DNA of 64,000 nt from Desulfofustis glycolicus DSM 9705 (GTDB lineage Bacteria; Desulfobacterota; Desulfobulbia; Desulfobulbales; Desulfocapsaceae). The DNA lies in assembly GCF_900130015.1 (NCBI RefSeq), contig NZ_FQXS01000022.1:1-64000 (forward strand), written 5' to 3'. Below the pieces are notes generated by a model. That model ran no database searches, was not told the origin of the DNA, and saw only the letters and a list, made by a program, of their open reading frames with translations. This document shows, piece after piece, positions 44,472 to 54,165 of this stretch (its first letter is position 1; every line of letters begins with the position of its first letter). The position numbers were made by a program, and so were the translations under genes.

Positions 44472-47400
44472 GTGACCCCCGTGAGAAACCATCCCCTCTG
44501 CACGCTCCAACTGTCCCTGGTTCTGCTGCTTGTTGCCTGTTGCTGCGATGTGCAGGCGGCGCGACTCGTCAGTGTCGATATCCTGGACCGGGAGTACCTC
44601 GTCGTTAACATCTCCGATGGCGATGTTGTCCACCAGGACGAAGTCAACAAGGTAGAACAGGTCCTTCGCTATACTCCCGAACTCGACAAGAGTGCTGCAG
44701 CCCAGACCGGCAACTGGACCATTTCCTCCGCCGATGATTCCGGCTACGGTCCGGACGGCCGCATCCCGCTCAGCTGCTCGCGTAAGACAAAATTGAGCGG
44801 CCACGCCGAAATGGGCTGGTCCGGCAGCGATTATGTCTACGAATACACCTATGAACACTGGATCTACCTGCAGCTGCCCAGCCCGCTACAGCAAGGGGCG
44901 TCCTACCAGCTTGCCATCGACGCTTCGATCAACAGCGATTCAGTGGAAGAATCGTTTACCTTCAATATCTTCAACAGCGTGTCTGAGGCGATTCACGTCA
45001 ATCTCGTCGGCTACAGCCCCGATGCGCCTCACAAAGCGGCCGATCTCTACCATTGGCTGGGCAGCGGCGGCCCCCGGGATTACTCCTCGTTCGAGGGCAA
45101 CACGGTCTATCTCCACAACGTGGCCACCGGGGCGGCGCAGGCCGTCGGCACCGTCCAGTTCTGGAAGCAGAGTGGCACCGATGTCTTTAATTACAACCTG
45201 ACCGGCTCTGATGTCTGGGCCATCGATTTTTCCGGAGCCGCCATGCCCGGCACCTATCGCCTCGTGGTTGATGGCGTGGGTTGCAGTCAGGATTTCGAAA
45301 TCGCCGAAGACGCGTATCATGCCCCATACGCCGTATCGCTGCTCGGCTATTTTTATATGCGCATTGGCGAGGGCAATCCCAAAGACATCTCCCCTCCACC
45401 GCGGACACCACTCTATATACCCGGCCAGAGTCCGGCGGATACGACGGTCTATCTGACGACCATGCAGCCCTACCACCCGAACTGGTCCACGTTCACGGAC
45501 GGGGACAAATGGGATAAACCCTCTGCCTGGGTGCCGTACGTCAAAAGCACGCCCCCGACCACCAACCCGAACGCTTGGGGCGGCCACTCCGACGCAGCCG
45601 ACTGGGACCGCCACTTGGGCCATGTCGTCAATATTTACGACTTGCTGCTGCCGTATCTCATGTCGGACGGCGCCATCGATGACGATGATCTGGGGATCAC
45701 CGAAAGCGGCAACGGTATACCCGATATCATCGACGAGGCCCGCAATGAAGTCGATTTCTGGCTCCGCTTGCGAGACGGTGCGGGGTACTCGCATGGCCTG
45801 ACCAACCCGAACGGCAGCAATGAACTCTTTCAGGCCGGCCCGACACCCATTGCTGCCTGGGCCAACGCGGCCAACGCGGCCATGCTGGCCGACGCCTTTC
45901 GCATCGCCGGCCGTTCCGATCTGATGACCGACCACCAGGATGCCGCAGCAGAAGCCTATACCCACGCCTCTTCGCTGACGGACCAGATGCTTGACGAGGG
46001 CCTGGATCTTGACGACGGCAGACTCAGGGGGCGCGACCTGAAAATGATGGCGGCCGCCTTTCTCTACAACGTAACCGGCGACACCGCCTACGAGGATGCC
46101 ATCTTCAGCGAAAGCGTCTGCTCCGGCGGCCCGGCAACCCTGAACAACTCCGGCCGCAACCAGCTCTATGGCACTGCCGCCTACCTGATCACGCCGCGGC
46201 CGATTCATTACCCGGCGCTGCAAGACGCCATGAGGACGCAGATCGTCGCAGAAGCGAAAAGCACGGAAGCCGATCTGATGAACTCGCGTCCTTCCCGCCG
46301 CGCGACCTACAACCCTCCGGGCTACTGGCGCACCGCCCACTTTGTCACCCGGACGATCATCGCCCACGCGGTCACGGAAAGCCAGTTTGACAGGGACTAT
46401 TTGCGCACAGCCCTCAATCTTGAAGCGGACTGGAGCCTGGGGCGAAACCCGCTGAACATGATCGAGATGACGACGGCAACCACCGTGCTCGCATCCAAGA
46501 GAAGCGTCCAGGAATCTTACACCTCCGGCAGGTATGACGGCGTCCCCGGGGTGCATCCCGGCCATACGCCGTATATGAACCTCGATGACTGGGATCCGGG
46601 CATGACCATGGGCACCCCGTCGAAGCTGATGCAGGACAGCTATCCGGGCAACGTGCTGGCCACCTGGCCCAGGGGTGAAACCTATTACCCCTCGCGCTGG
46701 GTCTGGGCGCACAACGAGTTCACCCCGCGACAGACCATGCGCGGCAAAATGGCGCTGTACGGCTACCTGGCGGCCATCGCCGAACCTGCCGGACCGCCCG
46801 TTGCGGTTACGGGCGTATCCCTGATTCCGGAGACCCTTATCGTCAACGGCAGCGACAGCAGTCAGCTCACGGCAACCATTGCGCCGGCAGATGCCACGAA
46901 CAGGCTCCTCGACTGGGAATCGAGCGATCCGACCGTCGCCACGGTCGATGCCGGCGGCAGGGTACGCGGCGTCTCGCCCGGTACCGCGACCGTTACCGTA
47001 ACCACGGTAGACGGCAGCTTCACCGACTCCTGCACGGTAACGGTAAGCGACGTGGCGGTGACCGGTATCACGGTTACCCCGGCCAGCGTGACCATACCCG
47101 AGGGGGCTTCCGAAACGCTTGCCGCAAACGTTATGCCGGACAATGCCATCAATCAGACGATCAGCTGGAGTTCGGACGCCGTCAGCGTCGCCAGCGTCAG
47201 CCAAAACGGCATCGTTTCGGGAAATGCAGCGGGCACGGCGACCATTACCGCGACAACGGAAGACGGCGGCTTTGTCGATTCCTGCCTGGTCACCGTCGAG
47301 GACATCCCGGAGGAACTGGTTGTGTACCGCGATGTCGGCGGCATGGCGCTCAACACCTGGGCGCAGAACGGCACGCTGACAGAGCTGACCGGTGGAGGCC

Positions 47401-48836
47401 AGGAAGGATCGAAGCAGTACCGGTTTACCTACAATTTCTCAAACTGGTGGGCCGGGCTCGGCTTCAATATCAGCCCGGTGGATATCTCCTCGTATGAGAA
47501 GCTGGTCATCGCCATCAACGGGCCCACCGCTGCGAGCAACCACGCCAGCGTCACGCTTTCCGATGTCAACGAGGTGGACAGCGAAACCTATGAACTGACG
47601 AGGACCACGGACTACGCGCTGCTTGAGATACCGGTGAGCAGCCTCGCCGGCTCCACCGGGATCGACCTCACCGCCATCCGGCATATGATGATCAGTGTCG
47701 GCGGCTCACAAACAGCCTCCGGCACGCTCTATTTCGACAACATCTACTTTGGCGGCAGTATTCCGCAGGTGCCGGTCACCGGCGTAACGGTAACACCGGC
47801 CTCGGCCGTCATCGACGGCGACACCGTGCAGTTGCATGCTGCCGTATCGCCGAGTAATGCAACCGATACATCGGTGACTTGGAGTTCGAGCAATGATTCG
47901 GTCGCCTCGGTGAATGATTTCGGCCATGTGCTCGGCCACGCACTCGGCAGCGCCACCATCACCGCCACCACCGGGGACGGCGGGTTTACCGATACCGCGG
48001 ATATCACCGTTACGACCCCTACCGTCGGACGGGTCATCAAGGTGATGCCGCTCGGCGACTCCATTACGGAAGGGTACACCATTCCGGGAGGATATCGCCT
48101 GAAGTTCTGGCAAAACCTGGAGAACGACGGCCTCGACTGCGGCGTCGATCTCGTGGGAACGCTCAACAACAACTCGGTGGCCGGTCTCGACGACCCGGAT
48201 CATGAGGGGCACTCGGGCTGGACGACGGGACAGATCCTGGCAGGGATCGACAGCTACCTTGCCGTCTCCACGCCGGACGTGGTGATGATGCACCTCGGCA
48301 CCAACGACATCGCCCAGGATACCGTGGCCGAGGCCCCGGCCAACCTGCGCGGCCTGATCGATCACATCTGCGCTGCGCTGCCGGCGGACGGCAGGTTGTA
48401 CGTCGCCAAGATCATTCCCATGGGCGGCGTCGGCAACCCCGATTCGCTCGCCTACAACGACATGATCGTCGCTGCGGTAACCGAGAAGCAGAACGAAGGG
48501 CTGCCGGTCTATCTGGTCGATGCCGCCACCATCTGGTCCAACGATTTGTACAGCAACGACTGGACGCACCCGAACCAGCAGGGCTACAACGCCCTGGGAG
48601 ATTTCTGGTTCGATGTGGTGCGAGACGACGTGCAACTGCCGTGCGGTGGAGTTGTCACGATCCCGGGAGATGTAAACAACGACGGCTCCGTGGATCTTGC
48701 CGACGCAATCTCTGCGCTGAAAGTCCTGACCGGCAACCAGACCGGTGCCGTGAAAGAGGCTGACATCAATGGAGATGGTGCGATCGGTATGGAAGAGGCA
48801 GTCTACATACTCCAGAGGGAGTCGACGCCTCCTTAG
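44472..48836 (+). CDS. Secreted GH9 cellulase with Ig-like, SGNH esterase and dockerin domains
   Basis: A 1454-residue exported protein. GTG 44472 is chosen since GGAGG lies 7 bases before it, giving leader LQLSLVLLLVACCCDVQA; ATG 44451 precedes that site. Domains: cellulase N-terminal Ig-like (about 175-290), GH9 catalytic domain to about 775 with base-type DAADWDRH (about 374) and acid in HNEFT (about 747), two Big_2 domains (777-943), a jelly-roll carbohydrate-binding-like domain (950-1095), a third Big_2 (1100-1182), an SGNH/GDSL esterase (PLGDSITEG 1193, LGTND 1273, DWTHPN 1362), and a type I dockerin with two calcium loops (DVNNDGSVDLAD, DINGDGAIGMEE). It should cut beta-glucans and deacetylate polysaccharide. 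A dockerin outside clostridia suggests transfer or a different anchor. Confidence 0.88.
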   Translation: MTPVRNHPLCTLQLSLVLLLVACCCDVQAARLVSVDILDREYLVVNISDGDVVHQDEVNKVEQVLRYTPELDKSAAAQTGNWTISSADDSGYGPDGRIPLSCSRKTKLSGHAEMGWSGSDYVYEYTYEHWIYLQLPSPLQQGASYQLAIDASINSDSVEESFTFNIFNSVSEAIHVNLVGYSPDAPHKAADLYHWLGSGGPRDYSSFEGNTVYLHNVATGAAQAVGTVQFWKQSGTDVFNYNLTGSDVWAIDFSGAAMPGTYRLVVDGVGCSQDFEIAEDAYHAPYAVSLLGYFYMRIGEGNPKDISPPPRTPLYIPGQSPADTTVYLTTMQPYHPNWSTFTDGDKWDKPSAWVPYVKSTPPTTNPNAWGGHSDAADWDRHLGHVVNIYDLLLPYLMSDGAIDDDDLGITESGNGIPDIIDEARNEVDFWLRLRDGAGYSHGLTNPNGSNELFQAGPTPIAAWANAANAAMLADAFRIAGRSDLMTDHQDAAAEAYTHASSLTDQMLDEGLDLDDGRLRGRDLKMMAAAFLYNVTGDTAYEDAIFSESVCSGGPATLNNSGRNQLYGTAAYLITPRPIHYPALQDAMRTQIVAEAKSTEADLMNSRPSRRATYNPPGYWRTAHFVTRTIIAHAVTESQFDRDYLRTALNLEADWSLGRNPLNMIEMTTATTVLASKRSVQESYTSGRYDGVPGVHPGHTPYMNLDDWDPGMTMGTPSKLMQDSYPGNVLATWPRGETYYPSRWVWAHNEFTPRQTMRGKMALYGYLAAIAEPAGPPVAVTGVSLIPETLIVNGSDSSQLTATIAPADATNRLLDWESSDPTVATVDAGGRVRGVSPGTATVTVTTVDGSFTDSCTVTVSDVAVTGITVTPASVTIPEGASETLAANVMPDNAINQTISWSSDAVSVASVSQNGIVSGNAAGTATITATTEDGGFVDSCLVTVEDIPEELVVYRDVGGMALNTWAQNGTLTELTGGGQEGSKQYRFTYNFSNWWAGLGFNISPVDISSYEKLVIAINGPTAASNHASVTLSDVNEVDSETYELTRTTDYALLEIPVSSLAGSTGIDLTAIRHMMISVGGSQTASGTLYFDNIYFGGSIPQVPVTGVTVTPASAVIDGDTVQLHAAVSPSNATDTSVTWSSSNDSVASVNDFGHVLGHALGSATITATTGDGGFTDTADITVTTPTVGRVIKVMPLGDSITEGYTIPGGYRLKFWQNLENDGLDCGVDLVGTLNNNSVAGLDDPDHEGHSGWTTGQILAGIDSYLAVSTPDVVMMHLGTNDIAQDTVAEAPANLRGLIDHICAALPADGRLYVAKIIPMGGVGNPDSLAYNDMIVAAVTEKQNEGLPVYLVDAATIWSNDLYSNDWTHPNQQGYNALGDFWFDVVRDDVQLPCGGVVTIPGDVNNDGSVDLADAISALKVLTGNQTGAVKEADINGDGAIGMEEAVYILQRESTPP

Positions 48837-49006
48837 CAGGACACACTCTTCCGGACCGGGCGGCTGCGTTGCAGACTGCTGACGAACGGGCGCCTGAGGT
48901 TCTCACCGTTGGGCGGTTGGCAATATCACCGCCGGTGAGGTATGCTTGAGGGAACTGCGGCGAAGTTTTTTTTCATCCGTTTCCTCAAACAGGGAGATGA
49001 GCAGTT

Positions 49007-49909
49007 GTGTCCCTGAACACCTTTACCCTTCTCGATGGCGGCATGGGCCGTGAATTGCAGGCGATGGGCGCCCCGTTCAGACAGCCCGAATGGTCGGCCC
49101 TGGCCCTCATGGAAGCACCCGGGTCTGTGCGCGCGGCGCACGAGAACTTTATCGGGGCCGGGGCGGATGTCATCACGACCAACACCTACGCCGTTGTCCC
49201 CTTTCACATCGACAGCAAGACCTTTGCGACAGACGGCCGCAGACTGATCAGGCTGGCAGCGGAGATTGCCCGACGCGCTGCAGATGAAGCGAACAGGGAG
49301 GTCACGGTTGCCGGATGCATTCCCCCGCTGTTTGGCTCATACGAACCGCAGAACTTCGATGCCTCGCAGGCCGACAGCATTATTACACCCCTGATCGAAG
49401 AACAGCAGGATCTGGTTGATTACTGGCTGCTGGAGACCACCTCGGCTATCTCCGAGGCCCGCTTTGCCTGCTCGCACCTGACAGCGACCGACAAACCTAT
49501 CTGGATTTCTTATACCCTGACTGACCGTGAGGATTACGCGGCCCAACCCACTACGCTGCGCAGCGGTGAAGCGATCCACGATGCGGTCGCCTTTGCCCGA
49601 ACGACAGCCGGGGTCGAGGCCGTGCTGTTCAATTGCAGCGGCCCCGAAGAAATGGTAGACGCCATTAAAATTGCCGTGGATGTTGCCGGAGTACCGCTGC
49701 GCATCGGTTGCTATGCCAACAGTTTCGCCAAAACCGGAAGTGATGAAATCCGGGCGAATACGTTGATCTCCGAGCTTCGCCGGGACATCACCCCGGACGT
49801 CTATCTGCGGTTTGCCAGGATGTGGAAACAGGCGGGCGCATCGATCGTCGGCGGCTGCTGCGGCATCGGCCCCGCCCATATCAAGGCCCTGCATGACGCC
49901 CTGCGCTGA
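49007..49909 (+). CDS. Homocysteine S-methyltransferase family protein
   Basis: A 300-residue zinc-dependent methyltransferase of the MmuM/BHMT type, which moves a methyl group from S-methylmethionine, betaine or a similar donor to homocysteine. The start LLDGGMGRELQAMG and the zinc ligands FNCSGPEEM (Cys) and GGCCGIGPAHI (Cys-Cys) are intact. Start is GTG 49007 with GGGAG 10 bases upstream. It is followed by a tRNA-binding protein and an MttB homologue, hinting at a methyl-transfer locus. Confidence 0.85.
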   Translation: MSLNTFTLLDGGMGRELQAMGAPFRQPEWSALALMEAPGSVRAAHENFIGAGADVITTNTYAVVPFHIDSKTFATDGRRLIRLAAEIARRAADEANREVTVAGCIPPLFGSYEPQNFDASQADSIITPLIEEQQDLVDYWLLETTSAISEARFACSHLTATDKPIWISYTLTDREDYAAQPTTLRSGEAIHDAVAFARTTAGVEAVLFNCSGPEEMVDAIKIAVDVAGVPLRIGCYANSFAKTGSDEIRANTLISELRRDITPDVYLRFARMWKQAGASIVGGCCGIGPAHIKALHDALR

Positions 49910-49952
49910 TCGTGAAAGTTAGCGGGGGACAGGTTAAAACCAGTTGCGCAAT

Positions 49953-50040
49953 CAAATTTTATCATCGGAATATCATGCATATGCCTGCGGTAAAATTTTC
50001 TTGCGCGCCTCGATCTTGAGCGAAATTCCGAATTTTTCAA
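49953..50040 (+). repeat. 86-bp palindromic repeat, copy 1
   Basis: The core CAAATTTTATC ... GGTAAAATTTT is an imperfect palindrome about 46 bases long, followed by a tail with CTCGATCTTGAGCGAAAT. A second copy about 75% identical lies at 54038-54124. Both precede an open reading frame by 26-42 bases. It may be a non-autonomous element, a protein-binding site or a transcribed hairpin. Confidence 0.55.
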
Positions 50041-50066
50041 GCTCCCCACAAGAAAGGATCAGACGA

Positions 50067-50405
50067 ATGAGTTACATTGATTGGCAAGATTTTCAGAAGG
50101 TCGAACTGTGCGTAGGCACCATTGTCGATGTCCAGGATTTTCCCGAGGCCAGAAAACCGGCTTATAAACTGCTTGTAGACTTTGGCCAGGACATCGGCGT
50201 CAAAAAGTCCAGCGCACAGATCACTGATCTGTACACCCGGCAAGAACTTCTCGGCAAACAGGTCATAGCTGTCGTGAATTTTCCCGTAAAACAGATCGGG
50301 CCGTTCATGTCGGAGTGTCTGGTTACCGGTTTTAGCCGGGAAGATGGTGCTGTCGTTTTGGCGGTACCCGATGCCACCATTGGCAATGGCGCACGCCTTG
50401 CGTAG
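50067..50405 (+). CDS. CsaA-like tRNA-binding domain protein
   Basis: A 112-residue protein that is a single tRNA-binding (EMAP/Trbp111) OB fold: VELCVGTIVDVQDFPEARKP, LVDFGQDIGVKKSSAQIT and VAVVNFP-type text (QVIAVVNFPVKQIGPFMSEC). Relatives are CsaA and the C-terminal domain of MetRS; CsaA is described as an export-related chaperone. ATG 50067 follows AAAGGA by 8 bases; the longer upstream frame crosses the palindromic repeat. Confidence 0.85.
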   Translation: MSYIDWQDFQKVELCVGTIVDVQDFPEARKPAYKLLVDFGQDIGVKKSSAQITDLYTRQELLGKQVIAVVNFPVKQIGPFMSECLVTGFSREDGAVVLAVPDATIGNGARLA

Positions 50406-50473
50406 CAACACCGTTACCCGGGAAGAAGCCACCAAAACTCTGCAAAACCTTCGGATAACAATCGAGTACAATT

Positions 50474-51919
50474 ATGAACACCCAGGCGGATGAAGCCGTT
50501 ACCAGAGGATTGATCCTGGAGCAGGAGGCCGGGTTCGACAAGGCCAAAACCGTTTACAAGGATATCTTGCGCCATGTCACCGATGAAACGGTCCTGGAAA
50601 AGGTCCGCTACCGGATGGAGGACATCGACGATCTGATCGAAGAGAAGGCCATTTACCGGCGCATTGACGAAAACGCAAAGCGGGTTCTTTCTGAAATCGG
50701 TATCAATATTGCCGAGAATCAAACTCTTATGGATCTTCTCGTGGAAGCCGACGGTGTTGATTTCGACAACGAAACGGCCCTGTTCATCCCGTTGAAACGG
50801 GACTATATCGATCGCTGCCTCGAGCAGGTGCCGCGTGAAATGGCATGCGATCCGGGAATGAACACGTTTGGCACCGGTGCGACTTCACCCTTCCTGAAAC
50901 GGGCCGGCGAGGAAGAATTGCGGCCGGCCAACCGCGAGGAATACGAACAGATTGTCGATGTGGTGAGCAAACAACATGATCTTGTGGAGATTTTCAGTCT
51001 GCCGGTAGCCTGCGACAAGAGCATCACCCTCTTCGAAATCGCCCAGCTGATGGAGAAAAACTATCACGGCCTGAAGATGATCACCACCACCGCGATGAGC
51101 GATGCCGAAGTGACGTTTCTGAAAGGCAAGGAAGACTGGCTCGACGGCACCAGCCTGATCACCTCTTTGTCGCCCATGGCCAACATGGTCGACCACTTCT
51201 TGCGCAGTGCCCGCACCGGCAACAACCTCTTATTGATCGACCAGAGCATGGCCGGCGTATCCGCCCCGGGCAGCCCGGAGGCTTTCCTGACCCAGAACCA
51301 CGCCCAGGTTCTTTTCATGATGATCATCGCCCAGACCGTCACCCCCGGCATATCCTGTATACACTGCGGCATCCCCAGTGTTGTTGGTTCGGACGGCACG
51401 CTTGCATACAGCTCTCCGCACCAAACCTTCATCAATGCAGCCCTGGCGCGGATCAACACCTGGATCACCGGATTTCCGTCGGCCCAGACCGGCGGCAGCA
51501 CCAGTCTTCCCGATGTCACTTTGCAGGCTTTAACCGATTCGGAATTGAGCAGGAATGCATTGCGCAAGTATGGGGTCCACATCGTGCGGCATGCCATGGG
51601 CGCTTTAGACAGCCTCAACTTTTTCTCCCTGGAGAAATTCCAGGAAGATTGCGAGCGAGAACGGCACTCCCGAAAAGTATTCGATGCAATTCTGAAAGAT
51701 AAGGGAGTGATCCCCCTCTACTTTCCCGGCGATGCCCAGGCTTTGGCAGCAATACGCGAAATCGCCGAAAAGGGTAACCCGAAGGATGCCGACCACACCC
51801 TGAAGAACGTGGATTCCTTCAGCCAGTGGGAGGATACCATCCGCCAGGCTGCGAAAAAGAAATGCTATTACCCGCAGCTCAACGACATCGTCATCAATTC
51901 GATCAAATCCGACGCGTGA
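50474..51919 (+). CDS. MttB-family methyltransferase, non-pyrrolysine, TPR-like N-terminus
   Basis: A 481-residue TIM-barrel protein of the trimethylamine methyltransferase (MttB) superfamily, with NAKRVLSEIGINIAEN, SPMANMVDHFL, GTLAYSSPHQTFINAALARI and GGSTSLPDVTLQALTDSELS. There is no in-frame UAG, so it lacks pyrrolysine, like the glycine-betaine-type MtgB enzymes, which move a methyl group to a corrinoid protein. The first 60 residues (LILEQEAGFDKAKTVYKDIL) look like an added TPR-type helical hairpin. No corrinoid protein or reactivase is in the window, so its partner is unknown; the homocysteine methyltransferase two genes upstream could be the final acceptor enzyme. Confidence 0.82.
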   Translation: MNTQADEAVTRGLILEQEAGFDKAKTVYKDILRHVTDETVLEKVRYRMEDIDDLIEEKAIYRRIDENAKRVLSEIGINIAENQTLMDLLVEADGVDFDNETALFIPLKRDYIDRCLEQVPREMACDPGMNTFGTGATSPFLKRAGEEELRPANREEYEQIVDVVSKQHDLVEIFSLPVACDKSITLFEIAQLMEKNYHGLKMITTTAMSDAEVTFLKGKEDWLDGTSLITSLSPMANMVDHFLRSARTGNNLLLIDQSMAGVSAPGSPEAFLTQNHAQVLFMMIIAQTVTPGISCIHCGIPSVVGSDGTLAYSSPHQTFINAALARINTWITGFPSAQTGGSTSLPDVTLQALTDSELSRNALRKYGVHIVRHAMGALDSLNFFSLEKFQEDCERERHSRKVFDAILKDKGVIPLYFPGDAQALAAIREIAEKGNPKDADHTLKNVDSFSQWEDTIRQAAKKKCYYPQLNDIVINSIKSDA

Positions 51920-52088
51920 TTCACCGGTGCCCGGCGCTTCACTCAAGTCTCTTGCAAATTGATCCCGACCGCTTCCGCCTTGTCTTCGGCGTGTATTCAT
52001 GTTTCTGTTACCGCAGAAATAACAGGGAGCTCAAACACGGGGTTTCCCGCTCCATACGATCACGCTCATAACGGGTGCCTGGATTGCC

Positions 52089-52676
52089 ATGACTCCCTCA
52101 TATACGAACAGCTTTTCAGGAAAGGGGGTATTTCCTTCCCGGTATGCCTTCACGTTGCTGATTCCATTTCGAAATATCTTCCTCTCGCCAAATCAATTGC
52201 TGAAACGACTCGATCTGCGCGAGGACCATGTCGTTTTGGAAATCGGCCCCGGCCCCGGCTATTTCAGCACCCATGTTGCAAAACGACTGACCTATGGGCG
52301 GCTGGTCCTGCTCGATATTCAGCAGGAGATGCTGGACTACGCGAAAAAGCGGCTTGACAAAAAGAAGGTAACCAACGTTGATTACCGGCTGACCGATGGC
52401 CATTGTCTCGACCTTGAAGATAGCGTTTTCGACAGAATATTCATGGTCACCGTTCTCGGTGAGGTTGACAACAAAGACGGGTATCTTGAGGATATTCACA
52501 GGATCTTGAAAGAAGATGGCATCTTGTCCATCTCGGAATTGGCCGGCGATCCCGACAAGCTGAGCCTTGCCGAGGTCCAGTCTCTGGTTTCGGCGCATGG
52601 TTTTGCCGTGAAAGATGTGTTCGGCAGCAGGTTTAACTATACGGTCAATTTCACGAAGAGAACGACAGCGCCGTGA
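52089..52676 (+). CDS. Class I SAM-dependent methyltransferase
   Basis: A 195-residue UbiE-like methyltransferase: SAM motif I VLEIGPGPGYFSTHVAK, acidic strand LVLLDIQQEML, and a motif IV/post region FDRIFMVTVLGEV. Residues before the fold (PFRNIFLSPNQLLKRLDL) match the small-molecule methyltransferases often found beside quinone or arsenite genes, but no such gene is nearby. It follows the MttB homologue by 170 bases. The substrate is unknown. Confidence 0.82.
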   Translation: MTPSYTNSFSGKGVFPSRYAFTLLIPFRNIFLSPNQLLKRLDLREDHVVLEIGPGPGYFSTHVAKRLTYGRLVLLDIQQEMLDYAKKRLDKKKVTNVDYRLTDGHCLDLEDSVFDRIFMVTVLGEVDNKDGYLEDIHRILKEDGILSISELAGDPDKLSLAEVQSLVSAHGFAVKDVFGSRFNYTVNFTKRTTAP

Positions 52677-52791
52677 GTACACTGGTGAAACACTCGATTT
52701 GTTATGTTTTGGCTTGGCCGTCATCCCGGTAACAGCGGCGGCCGCCTATGCCTCTAATCACATGAAATGAGCGATTGACTCGCCTTGAATT

Positions 52792-53847
52792 ATGACATTG
52801 GCGCATTTGGGTTTCGATTCCTGGTTTGCCGCACACGTCACCGATAACACCGTTGATGGGTGCAGCTTTGCCCGGATCTCCGCGGTTGATCGCGGTTCAT
52901 ATCGCATACTGGATGGCGAAAAAGAGGTTCCGGCAGAGCTGTCGGGCAGGTTCTCCTACCAGGTTGATCGTTCCGGCGACCTACCCTGTGTCGGCGATTG
53001 GGTAACGGCCAACTATTACAACGAGGACAGCGCGGCGATCATCCACCGGGTTTTCCCCCGCAAGACCTTCCTGCGACGCAAGGCGGCGGGGGAGACCGTC
53101 GACTTTCAGATGATTGCCGCCAATATCGACGCCGCCTTTATCGTCCAGTCCTGTCATTTTGATTTCAACACGCGACGGCTCGAGCGCTACCTGGTCATGG
53201 CGGCAGACGGACGGGTTACCCCGGTGGTCGTGCTCACCAAGACTGACTTGATATCCCGCGATGAACTGGACCGAAAAATCGCCGCTGTCACCGCTGTTGC
53301 AGCAGCCGATGTCATTGCCTTGAGCAGTGTCTCGGGTGACGGGTTCGCCGAATTTCAGGAATCGCTCGCTCCGGGAAAAACCTACTGTTTCCTTGGGTCA
53401 TCGGGCGTCGGCAAAACGACGCTGATCAACCGCCTCATCGGCCAGGACATGTTTGCAACCCGGTCTGTCAGCGACACCGGGGAAGGAACCCATACAACGT
53501 CGCGCCGACAGCTCGTCGTCCTCTCCCGGGGGGCACTCCTCATCGATACACCCGGCATGCGGGAACTCGGCATGATCGGCAGCGGTGACGGGATCGATCG
53601 GAGTTTCGAGGAAGTTTCCGAGCTGTCCGCGCGCTGCCGCTACACGAATTGCAGCCACCAGCACGAACCCGGCTGTGCCGTCAGGGCGGCGATCGACAAC
53701 GGTAACGTGCCGGAAGACCGCTATGCCAGCTATCTCAAGCTCAAGAAAGAGTCGTCCTTCCATGAGATGACGTATCTGGAAAAGCGAAAAAAAGACAAGG
53801 ATTTCGGCCGATTCATCAAATCAGTTAAAAAACATACCAAGCGCTGA
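52792..53847 (+). CDS. rsgA: Ribosome small-subunit GTPase RsgA
   Basis: A 351-residue circularly permuted GTPase that helps mature the 30S ribosomal subunit. Motifs come in the permuted order: G4 VVVLTKTDL, then G1 GSSGVGKTTLINRL, then G3 DTPGMREL. An OB fold precedes them, and the C-terminal zinc region has CRYTNCSHQHEPGCAV. The tail ends in a Lys-rich helix. It is monocistronic as far as can be seen. Confidence 0.92.
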   Translation: MTLAHLGFDSWFAAHVTDNTVDGCSFARISAVDRGSYRILDGEKEVPAELSGRFSYQVDRSGDLPCVGDWVTANYYNEDSAAIIHRVFPRKTFLRRKAAGETVDFQMIAANIDAAFIVQSCHFDFNTRRLERYLVMAADGRVTPVVVLTKTDLISRDELDRKIAAVTAVAAADVIALSSVSGDGFAEFQESLAPGKTYCFLGSSGVGKTTLINRLIGQDMFATRSVSDTGEGTHTTSRRQLVVLSRGALLIDTPGMRELGMIGSGDGIDRSFEEVSELSARCRYTNCSHQHEPGCAVRAAIDNGNVPEDRYASYLKLKKESSFHEMTYLEKRKKDKDFGRFIKSVKKHTKR

Positions 53848-54037
53848 AAAATCAACTGCAGCCTGCTCATGAATCTCACGGATACCAAGACATTCAAGAT
53901 AATCGCCGCACTCACCGCCATTGCCGGTGGGAACGCACGAGTCCGGAGGCATGAACTTCGACCGGAACTGACCGCGTTGTTTTTTCTGTTGAGCCATTTG
54001 CAAAACAATCTTTTCGCCCAAACTCCGCGTTATGCTC
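53848..54037. other. Intergenic stretch after rsgA
   Basis: No gene is supported here. A short frame from 53869 has neither a good start nor a recognisable product. With the repeat copy that follows, the gene-free gap totals about 318 bases. Confidence 0.35.
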
Positions 54038-54124
54038 AAAATTTTATCCTCGGAATATCAGCTATATGCCTGTGGTAAAATTTTTCGCATGCCTTGATTT
54101 TGAACGAAAATCTAAGTTTTGCAA
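54038..54124 (+). repeat. 86-bp palindromic repeat, copy 2
   Basis: AAAATTTTATCC ... GGTAAAATTTTT forms the same imperfect palindrome as copy 1 (49953-50040), with the inner words CGGAATATCA and TATATGCCTG conserved and a tail GATTTTGAACGAAAAT. It ends 42 bases before the next start codon. Confidence 0.55.
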
Positions 54125-54165
54125 AAGGCTCTGTTCTCTTAATTTTTAATAATTATTTTGAAAAT

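Noticed and set aside
44940-47204. A 754-codon open frame antisense to the GH9 gene
   Set aside because: It shows no recognisable domain and is rich in Arg and Gly, as expected for the complement of a GC-rich gene with clear homology on the other strand.
50474-51919. MttB homologue as a pyrrolysine protein
   Set aside because: The frame has no internal TAG and is complete, so it belongs to the non-pyrrolysine branch.
53869-54078. Short open frame after rsgA
   Set aside because: It runs into the palindromic repeat, lacks a ribosome-binding site and resembles nothing known.
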